A model generated the notes under the pieces. It did not search any database, was not told the DNA's origin, and was given only the letters and a program-made list of their open reading frames with translations. The translations under genes and the position numbers were made by a program. From NCBI RefSeq assembly GCF_000577335.1, contig NZ_CBYL010000008.1, positions 1 to 64,000 of the forward strand: a stretch of DNA of 64,000 nt, given 5' to 3'. The stretch is from Faecalispora jeddahensis. Its GTDB lineage: Bacteria; Bacillota; Clostridia; Oscillospirales; Acutalibacteraceae. Every line of letters starts with the position of its first letter. Positions within the stretch are counted from its first letter, which is position 1. Of this stretch, positions 6,778-15,300 are shown one piece after another.

Positions 6778-8757
6778 TCAGCTTACGTCAGCGGCGGCGA
6801 TATATTCATGGCCGCTGCGGGCGATAAAATCCTTTCGCCCGGAAAGGTTGTCGCCCAGAAGCAGATCAAACATGTCCGCCGTTTTGGCCGCGTCCTCGGG
6901 CAGAACCTGAATCAGCCGCCGAGTGGCGGGGTTCATGGTGGTCAGATTCATCATATCGGGTTCGTTTTCGCCAAGACCTTTCGAGCGCTGGATGGTGTAT
7001 CTGGTTCCCTCCAGACGCTGTAGGATTTTCGCCTTTTCCTGCTCGGTGTAGGCGAAATACGTCTGATCCTTTGCCGTAATTTCAAACAGCGGCGATTCCG
7101 CAATGAACACCTTGCCCTGCTCGATCAGCGTAGGGGTCAGGCGGTACAGCATCGTCAGCAGCAGCGTGCGGATCTGGAAGCCGTCCACATCGGCATCGGT
7201 GCACAGGATGACCTTGTTCCAGCGCAGCAGCGACAGATCAAACGACGACAAATCCTTGTTTGCCTTCGATTTCACTTCTACGCCGCAGCCGAGCACCTTA
7301 ATCAGGTCGGTAATGATATCGCTTTTGAAAATGCGGTCATAGTCCGCTTTCAGGCAGTTCAGGATTTTGCCGCGGATGGGCATGATCGCCTGAAAATCCG
7401 GGTCGCGGGCCTGCTTGCACGCGCCCAAAGCCGAGTCGCCCTCTACGATGAAGATTTCTCGCTCCTCTGCCTTGCGGCTGCGGCAGTCCACGAATTTCGC
7501 AACGCGGTTCGTCACGTCCATATTGGTGGTGAGCTTCTTTTTCAGGTTCAGACGCGTTTTTTCCGCGTCCTCGCGGCTGCGCTTGTTGATAAGCACCTGC
7601 GCGGCCACTTTTTCAGCCTCTACGGGATTTTCGAGGAAGAACACCTCCAGGTGATGCCGCAAAAGCTCGGTCATGGCCTCCTGAATTCCCTTGTTCGTGA
7701 TCGCCTTTTTCGTCTGGTTCTCGTAGGATGTGCGGTTTGAGAACGACGAAATGACAAGAATCAGGCAATCCTCCACGTCGGTGTAGGTGATCTTGCTCTC
7801 ATTCTTGTTGTATTTCCCCGTCTGCTTTAAATATGCGTCGATCTGCGAAACGAACGCGCTGCGCACAGCCTTGTCCGGCGCGCCGCCATGCTCGAGCCAG
7901 CTGGAGTTATGATAATATTCCGTCACGTGCACTCGATTCGAAAACGCGAGCGCCGCATTGATTTTCGTTTTATATTCGGGCTTGTCCGCACGATCGCGCA
8001 CACGGCGCTCCGCCTGCCAGCTCTGCACCGAGGTAAGGGCATCTTCCCCCGCGAGCTCCCGCACGTGGTCGAGGATTCCCTCCTGATAGCAGAACTCCGT
8101 CGTTTCAAAACCGGCTTCCGTCTCAAAGCGAAGCAGAAAACGGATACCCTCATTGACGATCGCCTGCCGGCGGATCATGTCAAGATAATACTCCTGCGGC
8201 ACGGCAATATCCGTAAACACCTGCAGGTCGGGCCGCCAGCGGATTTTGGTGCCCGTATCCTTCTTGGTATAAGGCTCCTGCTGCAAACCGCCCACGTTTT
8301 CCCCGTGCTCAAAATGCAGCGTATAGCGCGTGCCGTCGCGGCGGATATCAACATCCATATATTCCGAGGCGTACTGGGTCGAGCAAAGGCCAAGGCCGTT
8401 CAGTCCCAGCGAATACTCGTAGCTTTCATCGGAATCGTTGTTGTATTTGCCGCCCGCGTACAGCTCGCAGAATACCAGCTCCCAGTTGAAGCGTTCTTCC
8501 GTCGGGTTATAGTCCACGGGAATGCCGCGCCCGTGATCCTCCACCTCTACCGAATGGTCACGGAAGCAGGTGATCGTGATTTCCCGTCCGAAGCCTTCTC
8601 TGGCCTCATCGATGGAGTTGGATAATATTTCAAAAATGGAATGCTCGCAGCCCTCGATGCCGTCCGAGCCGAAAATAACCGCCGGGCGTCGGCGCACACG
8701 GTCTGCGCCCTTGAGCGACGAGATACTGTCGTTTCCATATGCCGTCTTTTTTGCCAT
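6778..8757 (-). CDS. parE: DNA topoisomerase IV-type subunit B (GyrB/ParE family)
   Basis: A 659-residue ATPase subunit. The GHKL ATPase motifs (ILSNSIDEA, DHGRGIPVDYN, GLNGLGL) and the Toprim motifs (VEGDSALGA, PIRGK, DADVDGFQIR) are all present. They deviate from the usual GyrB/ParE wording, for example EGDSALG for EGDSAGG and RRRPAVIFG for RKRPGMYIG. The start at 8757 has GGAGGGAAGCT directly upstream; the longer frame to 8838 contains the promoter. It is the first gene of a parE-parC operon. Catalytic residues are intact, so it is probably active, but it belongs to a diverged clostridial branch. Confidence 0.85.
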   Translation of the reverse strand: MAKKTAYGNDSISSLKGADRVRRRPAVIFGSDGIEGCEHSIFEILSNSIDEAREGFGREITITCFRDHSVEVEDHGRGIPVDYNPTEERFNWELVFCELYAGGKYNNDSDESYEYSLGLNGLGLCSTQYASEYMDVDIRRDGTRYTLHFEHGENVGGLQQEPYTKKDTGTKIRWRPDLQVFTDIAVPQEYYLDMIRRQAIVNEGIRFLLRFETEAGFETTEFCYQEGILDHVRELAGEDALTSVQSWQAERRVRDRADKPEYKTKINAALAFSNRVHVTEYYHNSSWLEHGGAPDKAVRSAFVSQIDAYLKQTGKYNKNESKITYTDVEDCLILVISSFSNRTSYENQTKKAITNKGIQEAMTELLRHHLEVFFLENPVEAEKVAAQVLINKRSREDAEKTRLNLKKKLTTNMDVTNRVAKFVDCRSRKAEEREIFIVEGDSALGACKQARDPDFQAIMPIRGKILNCLKADYDRIFKSDIITDLIKVLGCGVEVKSKANKDLSSFDLSLLRWNKVILCTDADVDGFQIRTLLLTMLYRLTPTLIEQGKVFIAESPLFEITAKDQTYFAYTEQEKAKILQRLEGTRYTIQRSKGLGENEPDMMNLTTMNPATRRLIQVLPEDAAKTADMFDLLLGDNLSGRKDFIARSGHEYIAAADVS

Positions 8758-8828
8758 AGCTTCCCTCCTGCCACTCGCCCCATCACCGGGGCTTTGGCAT
8801 TTCGAATTCTGCCCGGGCCATTCCCGGG

Positions 8829-8857
8829 GTGATACCATTCCTGTTTTGTTTGGTCAA
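8829..8857 (-). promoter_or_regulatory. Promoter of parE-parC with overlapping inverted repeat
   Basis: Minus strand TTGACC (8852-8857), a 17-base spacer, and an extended -10 TGG-TATCAC (8829-8834). A 7-bp inverted repeat, GTTTGGT/ACCAAAC (8848-8854 and 8861-8867), straddles the -35 box and could be an operator. Confidence 0.6.
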
Positions 8858-8896
8858 ACCACCAAACGCGCCGAACTCCTATCAGGTGCGAAACGT

Positions 8897-9200
8897 ATTT
8901 CAATCCACGCCTCCCGCGCGGGGAGCAGCCTCCAGATCGATCGGCTCGTTCTGAATTTCCGAGTTATTTCAATCCACACTTGCCGTACGGAAAGCGACTC
9001 GAAATGACTCTGCACAACGATCGACTTGCCTTAGCAATTCCAATCCACGCTCTCCGTGCAGAGAGCGACATTGCCCGAGGGCTCAAGCCAAGCCTTCCAA
9101 CAGTGATTTCAATCCACGCTCCCTGTTTCTGGGAGCACCCCTGCTCAGAACCAAGACGATAACGCTGATTTCAGCGCACGCTTCACACAGGAAACAAATT
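8897..9200 (-). CRISPR. Diverged CRISPR-like array, type I-C style repeats, no cas genes
   Basis: Five units begin with the box ATTTCAATCCACGC or a close variant, at 8897-8929, 8966-8998, 9037-9069, 9106-9138 and (poor) about 9168-9200. Unique sequences of 36, 38, 36 and 29 bases separate them. Read on the minus strand each unit resembles a type I-C repeat (GTCGC...GTGGATTGAAAT). Unlike a live array, the units differ from each other in the palindromic half. Three keep a paired stem through different bases: CTCCC/GGGAG in unit 1, CTCTC/GAGAG in unit 3 and CTCCC/GGGAG in unit 4. Unit 2 keeps a mismatched CTTxCCG/CGGxAAG stem. No cas gene is present in the window. It is most likely a relic array. 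Confidence 0.7.
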
Positions 9201-9427
9201 GCTTCCCGCTTTTGATGATAAGCAAACACGCCGCTGTTTTCTGTCGAAACAGGGCGTACCCCCGAAGAAACCGTATCGAAAACAGATTGCCGCCGAAAAT
9301 CGCGCCAAGGCGGCAACCACCGCAGTACAAGCGCATCCCTAAGCCTTGCGGGCCGCCCCCCTGCTGGTATACAGCAACACAGTAAGAGTAAAACCGCGTG
9401 CCATTTTTCGATGGTCCGCCGAGACAA
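9201..9427. other. Non-coding stretch between the CRISPR-like array and the ftsH terminator
   Basis: No frame here has a binding site and a plausible protein; those present are short and arginine/proline-rich. Apart from a weak repeat (CTGTTTTC.GTCGAAACAG near 9233-9253) I see nothing recognisable. If the array has a type I-C leader, it would lie here, upstream on the minus strand. Confidence 0.4.
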
Positions 9428-9460
9428 GGAAAGGGGGAAATGCAACATTTCCCCTTTTCC
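9428..9460 (-). terminator. Hairpin downstream of ftsH
   Basis: GGAAAGGGGGAAATG pairs with CATTTCCCCTTTTCC (one bulge) around a three-base loop, eight bases past the ftsH stop. The T run on the minus strand is interrupted (TTTCCTTGTCT), so termination may be partial. Confidence 0.6.
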
Positions 9461-9467
9461 AAACTCA

Positions 9468-11405
9468 TCATTCAGCTGTTTCGTCCGCCGATGGAAGCTC
9501 CACTTGCGGAAGCTCCGTATCCAGCTTCGGCAGAGGCGGTATCTGCCCTGCAGCTGCCGGCAAAGCGGCGCCGCTCATCAGTTTCTGAAAATCCTCACCG
9601 CTCATCTTTTCGTTCTGATACAGATACTTTGCAACCTCGTGCAGCTTATCCATATGATCGGAAAGAATCTTGGCCGCGCCGTCATACGCGTTTGTCAGGA
9701 TATCTTTGATCTCTTGATCGATCGCGGCCGCTGTGCTTTCAGAATAGTTGCGCACATGGCCCATATCGCGGCCCAGGAACGGCTCGCTGTTGTCTGAACC
9801 ATAGGTGACGGTGCCGAGCATTTCGCTCATACCGTACTTGGTTACCATCGCGCGGGCTGTCTTGGTGGCGCGCTCAATATCGTTCGAAGCGCCGGTGGAA
9901 ATGTCGTCCAGCACCAGGGCCTCCGCCACACGACCACCCATAAGCACGATCAGATCCTCGAGCATTTCTTTCTTGCATTTATACGAACGGTCCTCCGCAG
10001 GCAGCTGCATCGTATAGCCGCCGGCCATACCTCGGGGAATGATCGAAATCTGGTGTACCGGATCCTGCGTGGGGCAGAAGTAGGTGACGACCGCATGGCC
10101 GCCCTCGTGGTAGGCGGTGAGGGTCTTTTCCTTTTCCGTCATCACACGGCTCTTTTTCTCGGTGCCGACCACAACCTTGATCGTGGCCTCTTCGATCTCT
10201 TCCATCGTGATCGCCCGCAGGTTCTTGCGGGCTGAAAGCAGCGCCGCTTCATTGAGCAGGTTCTCGAGATCCGCGCCGGTAAAGCCGGCGGTGGATTTCG
10301 CAATGGTCTTCAGGCTCACGTCCGGCGCAATCGGCTTGCCGCGGGCGTGTACCTTCAGAATCTCTTCGCGGCCCTTGATGTCCGGGTAGCCGACCATGAC
10401 CTGGCGGTCAAAACGGCCGGGACGCATCAGCGCCGGATCGAGGATGTCGGGGCGGTTCGTCGCGGCGATCATGATGACGCCTTCGTTCGCGCCGAAACCG
10501 TCCATCTCAACCAGCAGCTGGTTCAAAGTTTGTTCGCGCTCGTCGTGGCCGCCGCCAAGACCGGCGCCGCGCTGACGGCCCACCGCATCGATTTCATCGA
10601 TGAAGATGATGCAGGGGGAATTTTTCTTCGCCTGGTCGAACAGGTCGCGCACGCGCGACGCGCCGACGCCGACAAACATTTCCACAAAATCGGAACCGGA
10701 GATGGAGAAGAACGGAACCCCCGCTTCACCCGCAACCGCGCGGGCCAAAAGCGTTTTACCGGTACCGGGAGGGCCGACGAGCAGTACGCCCTTCGGAATG
10801 CGCGCCCCCAGCTCGTTATACTTTTTCGGATTTTTGAGGAACTCGACAATCTCGCGCAGTTCTTCCTTTTCCTCATCGGCTCCCGCCACGTCGGCAAAGG
10901 TGGTTTTGCGCTTTTCGTCGGCCATCTGCTTAACCTTCGCCTTGCCGAAGTTCATCTGCTTGCCCGCGTCGCCCATGCTGGTGTTCAGGCGCTTCATCAT
11001 GAACCACCAGAAAACGAGCATGCCTGCCAGGAGCAGAATCGTCGGGATCAGACTCGCGAGCCAAGAGGTCTCTGCCGGACGTTTGAGATCGTACTCCATG
11101 TTCTTGTCCGGATGATCCTCGTTGTACTGTTCAATATAGGGGTGGATCTCGTCGTACATAATCGCCACATTCGGCGCGGTATACGTTACGTTCGTACCGT
11201 CCTTGAGGGAAATCTGCATTTCACCGCTGCCAAGATCCATGGTATAATCGATGACCTGCTGTGATTTAAAGTAGCCGACTATTTCGGAATATTTATGAGC
11301 CTTCTGCGGCTTCACGTTGCCATAGATGCTGGCCATGATAATAATAATCAGGATCGGGGCGCCTAAATAAATGAGCAGATTCCGCAGATTTTTTTTATTA
11401 TCCAA
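9468..11405 (-). CDS. ftsH: ATP-dependent zinc metalloprotease FtsH
   Basis: A 645-residue membrane-anchored AAA+ protease that removes misassembled membrane proteins and regulatory proteins. Two transmembrane helices (about 9-28 and 115-136) flank an external domain. The AAA module has Walker A GPPGTGKT at 211-218 and Walker B IFIDEID around 267-273. The zinc site HEGGH is at 433-437, and the tail is acidic/proline-rich. The start is TTG at 11405, about ten bases after AGGAG. It ends the tilS-hpt-ftsH group, the same order as in Bacillus. Confidence 0.97.
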   Translation of the reverse strand: MDNKKNLRNLLIYLGAPILIIIIMASIYGNVKPQKAHKYSEIVGYFKSQQVIDYTMDLGSGEMQISLKDGTNVTYTAPNVAIMYDEIHPYIEQYNEDHPDKNMEYDLKRPAETSWLASLIPTILLLAGMLVFWWFMMKRLNTSMGDAGKQMNFGKAKVKQMADEKRKTTFADVAGADEEKEELREIVEFLKNPKKYNELGARIPKGVLLVGPPGTGKTLLARAVAGEAGVPFFSISGSDFVEMFVGVGASRVRDLFDQAKKNSPCIIFIDEIDAVGRQRGAGLGGGHDEREQTLNQLLVEMDGFGANEGVIMIAATNRPDILDPALMRPGRFDRQVMVGYPDIKGREEILKVHARGKPIAPDVSLKTIAKSTAGFTGADLENLLNEAALLSARKNLRAITMEEIEEATIKVVVGTEKKSRVMTEKEKTLTAYHEGGHAVVTYFCPTQDPVHQISIIPRGMAGGYTMQLPAEDRSYKCKKEMLEDLIVLMGGRVAEALVLDDISTGASNDIERATKTARAMVTKYGMSEMLGTVTYGSDNSEPFLGRDMGHVRNYSESTAAAIDQEIKDILTNAYDGAAKILSDHMDKLHEVAKYLYQNEKMSGEDFQKLMSGAALPAAAGQIPPLPKLDTELPQVELPSADETAE

Positions 11406-11447
11406 AATGAGTTCACTCCTCTCCTTTAATTGCGATGACCGGAAAAC

Positions 11448-11987
11448 TTACCCGCCATACACGTGGGGCTTCAGGATGCCCACATACGGGAGATTCCGGT
11501 AGGTTTCATTATAATCAAGGCCGTAGCCGACAATAAATTCATCCGGAACACGCGTGCCGACATAGTCCGCCGTAATCTGTGCGGTGCGGCGCTCGGGCTT
11601 GTCAAACAGAGTGCAAATTTTAATGCTCTTCGGGCCGCGCGGCTGCAGAAGCTCCAGTATGTAGCTGAGCGTCACGCCGCTGTCGAGAATATCCTCCACT
11701 ACCAGCAGGTCGTAACCCGCGAGCGGCAGGTCCAGGTCTTTTGTGATCTTTACCACGCCGGAGGATCTTGTCCCGGCGCCGTAGCTCGAAACTGACATAA
11801 AGTCGATGCGGCAGGGGATGTCGATGGCGCGGGTCAAATCCGCCATAAAGATAAAGGAACCCTTCAGCACGCTGACCATCAGCAAATTTTTCCCCTTGTA
11901 ATCCTCGCTGATGCGCTTGCCCAGATTGCGGACGATTTCCGCCAGGTGTTCCTCGCTAAATAGAACCTCTTTGATATCGTTGGTCAT
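11448..11987 (-). CDS. hpt: Hypoxanthine (guanine) phosphoribosyltransferase
   Basis: A 179-residue purine salvage enzyme that converts hypoxanthine or guanine plus PRPP to IMP or GMP. The PRPP-binding motif LLVVEDILDSGVTL and the C-terminal FIVGYGLDYNETYRNLPYVGIL are characteristic. The start ATG at 11985-11987 overlaps the tilS stop as ATGA, and AAGGAG lies eight bases upstream inside tilS, indicating translational coupling. An in-frame GTG at 11996 overlaps the binding site and is unlikely to be used. Confidence 0.95.
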   Translation of the reverse strand: MTNDIKEVLFSEEHLAEIVRNLGKRISEDYKGKNLLMVSVLKGSFIFMADLTRAIDIPCRIDFMSVSSYGAGTRSSGVVKITKDLDLPLAGYDLLVVEDILDSGVTLSYILELLQPRGPKSIKICTLFDKPERRTAQITADYVGTRVPDEFIVGYGLDYNETYRNLPYVGILKPHVYGG

Positions 11988-13363
11988 GAACTGCACTCCT
12001 TAACGCTAATGTATGCGATTTGCCCGGTATCCGGGCGGATGCGGGCCTGCTCGGCCACGCCGATGGATTCGATCCACAAAATCTGTCCGCTGTTTTCCAG
12101 CAGCAAAAGCCCGCCTCGGCCCGAAACAGGGATTTTCTCCTCGTTCATCAGCTTTTTCAGACTTTTGGTAACGCCCCGGCCCGCCGGTGAAAAGGAATCA
12201 CCCGGCCGTCGGCCTCTTATAATGGAATTATTCTTTATTGTATCATAATCCAGCGCGTTATGAAATAACAAATTGCGAATTTTTGCGGGTAACTTTTCAT
12301 ATTCCGCGCGGGTCAGTGTTCTTATTATGACCTCTCTGCCCTCCGGTGTCAAGGTTTTCGGCACCCGTAATGGCACACTCCAGTCATTTTTGCGTTTTGG
12401 AGGCAAAACGACCCGCAAAACACCGCTTTCCGCTGCCAAAAATCGCCCCCCGCCGGCGTCGATTTTACCGGAGCCTGCCCCCAGCAGCCGCATGGCCGCC
12501 TCGGTGCGTTCGCGGGTGAGAGCGGGCAGGCCGGCTTCCTCTGCGATCTGCCGCAGCGCACGCGACAAAATGGGGCGCGGCAAACCCGAAAGCGGGGCAA
12601 TCCGCCAGCCGTCCGGCGTGCGGGCTTCCCGCGCCGCCTGCGCGGCCAAAGAAAAAAGGCAATCTTCATCCTCCACGAGCAGATGCGTCATGCGCCCCAC
12701 CGCCTGCTCAAAGGAGGGGTTCAGCTCTTTGAGCGCGGGGACGACGTCGAGCCGCACACGGTTGCGCGCGTATTCCCGGCTGAAATTGCTCGCATCGGTC
12801 ACAAAGGGCAGCTCATAGTGAGCGCAGTATTCCTCTACCTGCTCCCGCGTCATGCCGAGCAGCGGCCGGATCACGCGCCCGCGCACCGGCGGGATGCCGC
12901 ACAGGCCCTTCGTGCCGGAGCCCCGCACCAGGTGCAGCAGCACCGTTTCCGCCTGATCGGAGAGCGTGTGCGCCGTCGCGATTTTATCGCCCGGCCCGCA
13001 CAGCGACTCAAAAAAGCCGTACCGGATGCGCCGCCCGGCCGCTTCGACCCCTTCGCGGCGTTCGGCGGCCGCCCTGGCCGCGTCTGCGCGCAGCACCCGC
13101 AGGGGAATCTGCCGCTCGGCGCAGAACCGGCGCACACATTCCTCGTCCGCGTCGGACGCTTTGCCCCGCAGGCCGTGGTTCACATGGGCCGCGAGCAGCG
13201 GAATCCCTGCCCGCCATAAAAAATGAACCAGCGCCATGGAATCCGCGCCGCCGGAAAATCCGGCCACCACGCGCTCCGCGCCGGTCAGCATCGAATAGCG
13301 CCTGACCGTTTGCCAGATCAGTTCCTCTGCCGGTGCGCTATTCTCTCTATTCACTGCGGACAA
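11984..13363 (-). CDS. tilS: tRNA(Ile)-lysidine synthase TilS
   Basis: A 459-residue enzyme that modifies C34 of the CAU-anticodon tRNA-Ile to lysidine, so that it reads AUA. The N-type ATP pyrophosphatase loop SGGADS is at residues 37-42, followed by AAHVNHGLRG and ATAHTLSDQAETVLLHLVRGSG. A C-terminal substrate-binding domain (about 350-455) contains RGRRPGDSF. The gene overlaps the end of dnaB by 17 bases and the start of hpt by 4, so it lies inside a tightly packed operon. Confidence 0.95.
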   Translation of the reverse strand: MSAVNRENSAPAEELIWQTVRRYSMLTGAERVVAGFSGGADSMALVHFLWRAGIPLLAAHVNHGLRGKASDADEECVRRFCAERQIPLRVLRADAARAAAERREGVEAAGRRIRYGFFESLCGPGDKIATAHTLSDQAETVLLHLVRGSGTKGLCGIPPVRGRVIRPLLGMTREQVEEYCAHYELPFVTDASNFSREYARNRVRLDVVPALKELNPSFEQAVGRMTHLLVEDEDCLFSLAAQAAREARTPDGWRIAPLSGLPRPILSRALRQIAEEAGLPALTRERTEAAMRLLGAGSGKIDAGGGRFLAAESGVLRVVLPPKRKNDWSVPLRVPKTLTPEGREVIIRTLTRAEYEKLPAKIRNLLFHNALDYDTIKNNSIIRGRRPGDSFSPAGRGVTKSLKKLMNEEKIPVSGRGGLLLLENSGQILWIESIGVAEQARIRPDTGQIAYISVKECSS

Positions 13364-14714
13364 CCTCCTGAGAAGTAAATCTCATAAACTCACCCTGCCA
13401 GTGCAGGGGAACGGTCTTGAGCTCGCCGTGACGGTTTTTCGCGACGATGCACTCGCCGCTGTTGCGGTCCGCGTCCTCGTCCGGCGCGCCGGGGCCCTGA
13501 TAGTAATCCTCGCGGTACAAAAACAGAACGACGTCGGCGTCCTGCTCAATTGAACCGGAGTCGCGCAGGTCACTGAGCACCGGGCGGTGCTCGGTGCGCT
13601 TTTCACTGGCACGCGCCAGCTGCGACAGCGTTAAAACCGGCACATTCAGCTCTTTTGCCATGATTTTCAGATTTCGCGTGATTTCCGAAATCTCCTGCAC
13701 GCGGTTGTCGATGCGGCGGGAGCTGGACATGAGCTGCAAATAGTCGATTACGATCAGGTCCACGTCCTTCAGGCGGCGCACCTTGGCCTTCATTTCCGGC
13801 ACGGTGATGCCGGAGCTGTCGTCAAAATACAGCTGCGCGCGGGAGAGAATGTCCCCCGCTTCGATCAGGCGCATCCATTCGCCCTCGCTGAGCTGGCCGG
13901 TGCGCAGCTTGGTGCCGCCGACAAGCGCTTCTGTGGAAAGCAGACGCGACGCAAGCTGCTCCTTGCTCATTTCGAGCGAGAAGAACGCAACGCGTTTATT
14001 GGCCACCACCGCCGCATGGCGCGCGATGTTCAGCGCGAAGCTCGTTTTGCCCATACCGGGGCGGGCTGCCAGAATCAGCAGGTCGGAGCGATTGAGGCCC
14101 GTGATCGTATCGTCCAGCGCCTTGATGCCGGTCGGGATGCCCTGATACAGATCCCTTTCCGGGCCGTTGAGCAAATCGAGCCGGTCGAACGTTTCGAGAA
14201 TGATCTCGTTGACCCGCTGGAGTCCCTGCATATTTTTACCGCGACGAATGTCAAATATGCGCTGCTCCGCCGAATCCAGCAGGGTGGATGCGTCCGCGCC
14301 GTTTTCGCGCGCGTCGTCCAGAATCCCGCGCGCCGTCTGAATCAGCGAGCGCACATCGTATTTGTCGCGCACGATCTTCGCGTAGGTTTCCACGTTAGAA
14401 ATCGAGGGCACGATCTGTGCCAGCTGCATCAGGTACGTTTTGCCTGCGGATTCGTCAAAGCGCGGCGTTTCCTTGAGTCGCTCCAGAACCGTCACAAAGT
14501 CGACGGGCTGGCCGAGCGTGAACATTTCGAGCATCGCGCCATAAATCAGCACGTGATTGACCTGATGAAAATAATCGGGACGCGGAAGAATTTCCGCGAC
14601 CCGGTCCAGACAGGTGGAATCCAGCAGAACCGCGCCCAAAACGGACTGCTCCGCCTCGGGGCTGAACGGTAGGTCCATCCCGTCGTATCCAATTGTCAGA
14701 TTTTCGTGATCCAT
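13347..14714 (-). CDS. dnaB: Replicative DNA helicase DnaB
   Basis: A 455-residue hexameric fork helicase (called DnaC in B. subtilis). N-terminal primase/loader-interacting domain at about 15-115, linker, then a RecA-like domain with Walker A ARPGMGKT at 217-224, Walker B near LIVIDYLQLM, and an arginine-finger region near QLARASEKR. The start ATG at 14714 follows GGGAGG seven bases upstream. It is preceded by gdpP and rplI, the same order as yybT-rplI-dnaC in Bacillus. No intein is seen. Confidence 0.97.
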   Translation of the reverse strand: MDHENLTIGYDGMDLPFSPEAEQSVLGAVLLDSTCLDRVAEILPRPDYFHQVNHVLIYGAMLEMFTLGQPVDFVTVLERLKETPRFDESAGKTYLMQLAQIVPSISNVETYAKIVRDKYDVRSLIQTARGILDDARENGADASTLLDSAEQRIFDIRRGKNMQGLQRVNEIILETFDRLDLLNGPERDLYQGIPTGIKALDDTITGLNRSDLLILAARPGMGKTSFALNIARHAAVVANKRVAFFSLEMSKEQLASRLLSTEALVGGTKLRTGQLSEGEWMRLIEAGDILSRAQLYFDDSSGITVPEMKAKVRRLKDVDLIVIDYLQLMSSSRRIDNRVQEISEITRNLKIMAKELNVPVLTLSQLARASEKRTEHRPVLSDLRDSGSIEQDADVVLFLYREDYYQGPGAPDEDADRNSGECIVAKNRHGELKTVPLHWQGEFMRFTSQEVVRSE

Positions 14715-14750
14715 CCCGAATCCTCCCGACAGGCTGTGGGCAAACGCAAT

Positions 14751-15203
14751 TTATTCGGCCTTTTCGCCCACAACGGCGTATACCTTGGCGGTAACGCTCT
14801 GGTGCAGCCGCACCTCGCACTCGTAGGTGCCGAACGCCTTGATGTCGCCAGGCAGCTCGATCTTGCGCTTGTCCACATCCACGCCGAACTGCTTTTTAAT
14901 CGCTTCGGCGATTTCTTTTGCGGTAACGGAGCCGAACAGCTTGCCGCCCTGGCCCGCCGTTGCGGTGAGCTTCACACTCTTGCCCTCGATGATCTGCGCG
15001 GTTTTCCGCGCGGTTTCCAGCTCGGCTTTCCGGCGGAATTCCTTGGCCTCTTCGGCGTTCTTCAGCTCATTCATCGCCTGTGCGTTCGCCTCTTTGGCCA
15101 GCTTTCTGGGCAAAAGGAAGTTTCTGGCGTAGCCGTCGGAAACATCCACAAGCTCGCCCTTTTTTCCGCTTCCCTTTACGTCCTGCAGCAAAATTACTTT
15201 CAT
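14751..15203 (-). CDS. rplI: 50S ribosomal protein L9
   Basis: A 150-residue protein: N-terminal rRNA-binding domain ([21 protein letters not shown] and [13 protein letters not shown]), a long connecting helix (about 40-75), and a C-terminal domain containing [16 protein letters not shown]. The ATG at 15203 has GGAGGAATGTTTC directly upstream, so the longer frame to 15350 is not used. Confidence 0.97.
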   Translation of the reverse strand: MKVILLQDVKGSGKKGELVDVSDGYARNFLLPRKLAKEANAQAMNELKNAEEAKEFRRKAELETARKTAQIIEGKSVKLTATAGQGGKLFGSVTAKEIAEAIKKQFGVDVDKRKIELPGDIKAFGTYECEVRLHQSVTAKVYAVVGEKAE

Positions 15204-15300
15204 GAAACATTCCTCCGTTTGATCAATAGTAATGCAACCTTCAAAAGCACCGTTGAATTCTTCCCCCACATACAGCGGAGAAAGACTTGCTGATTTTCTC

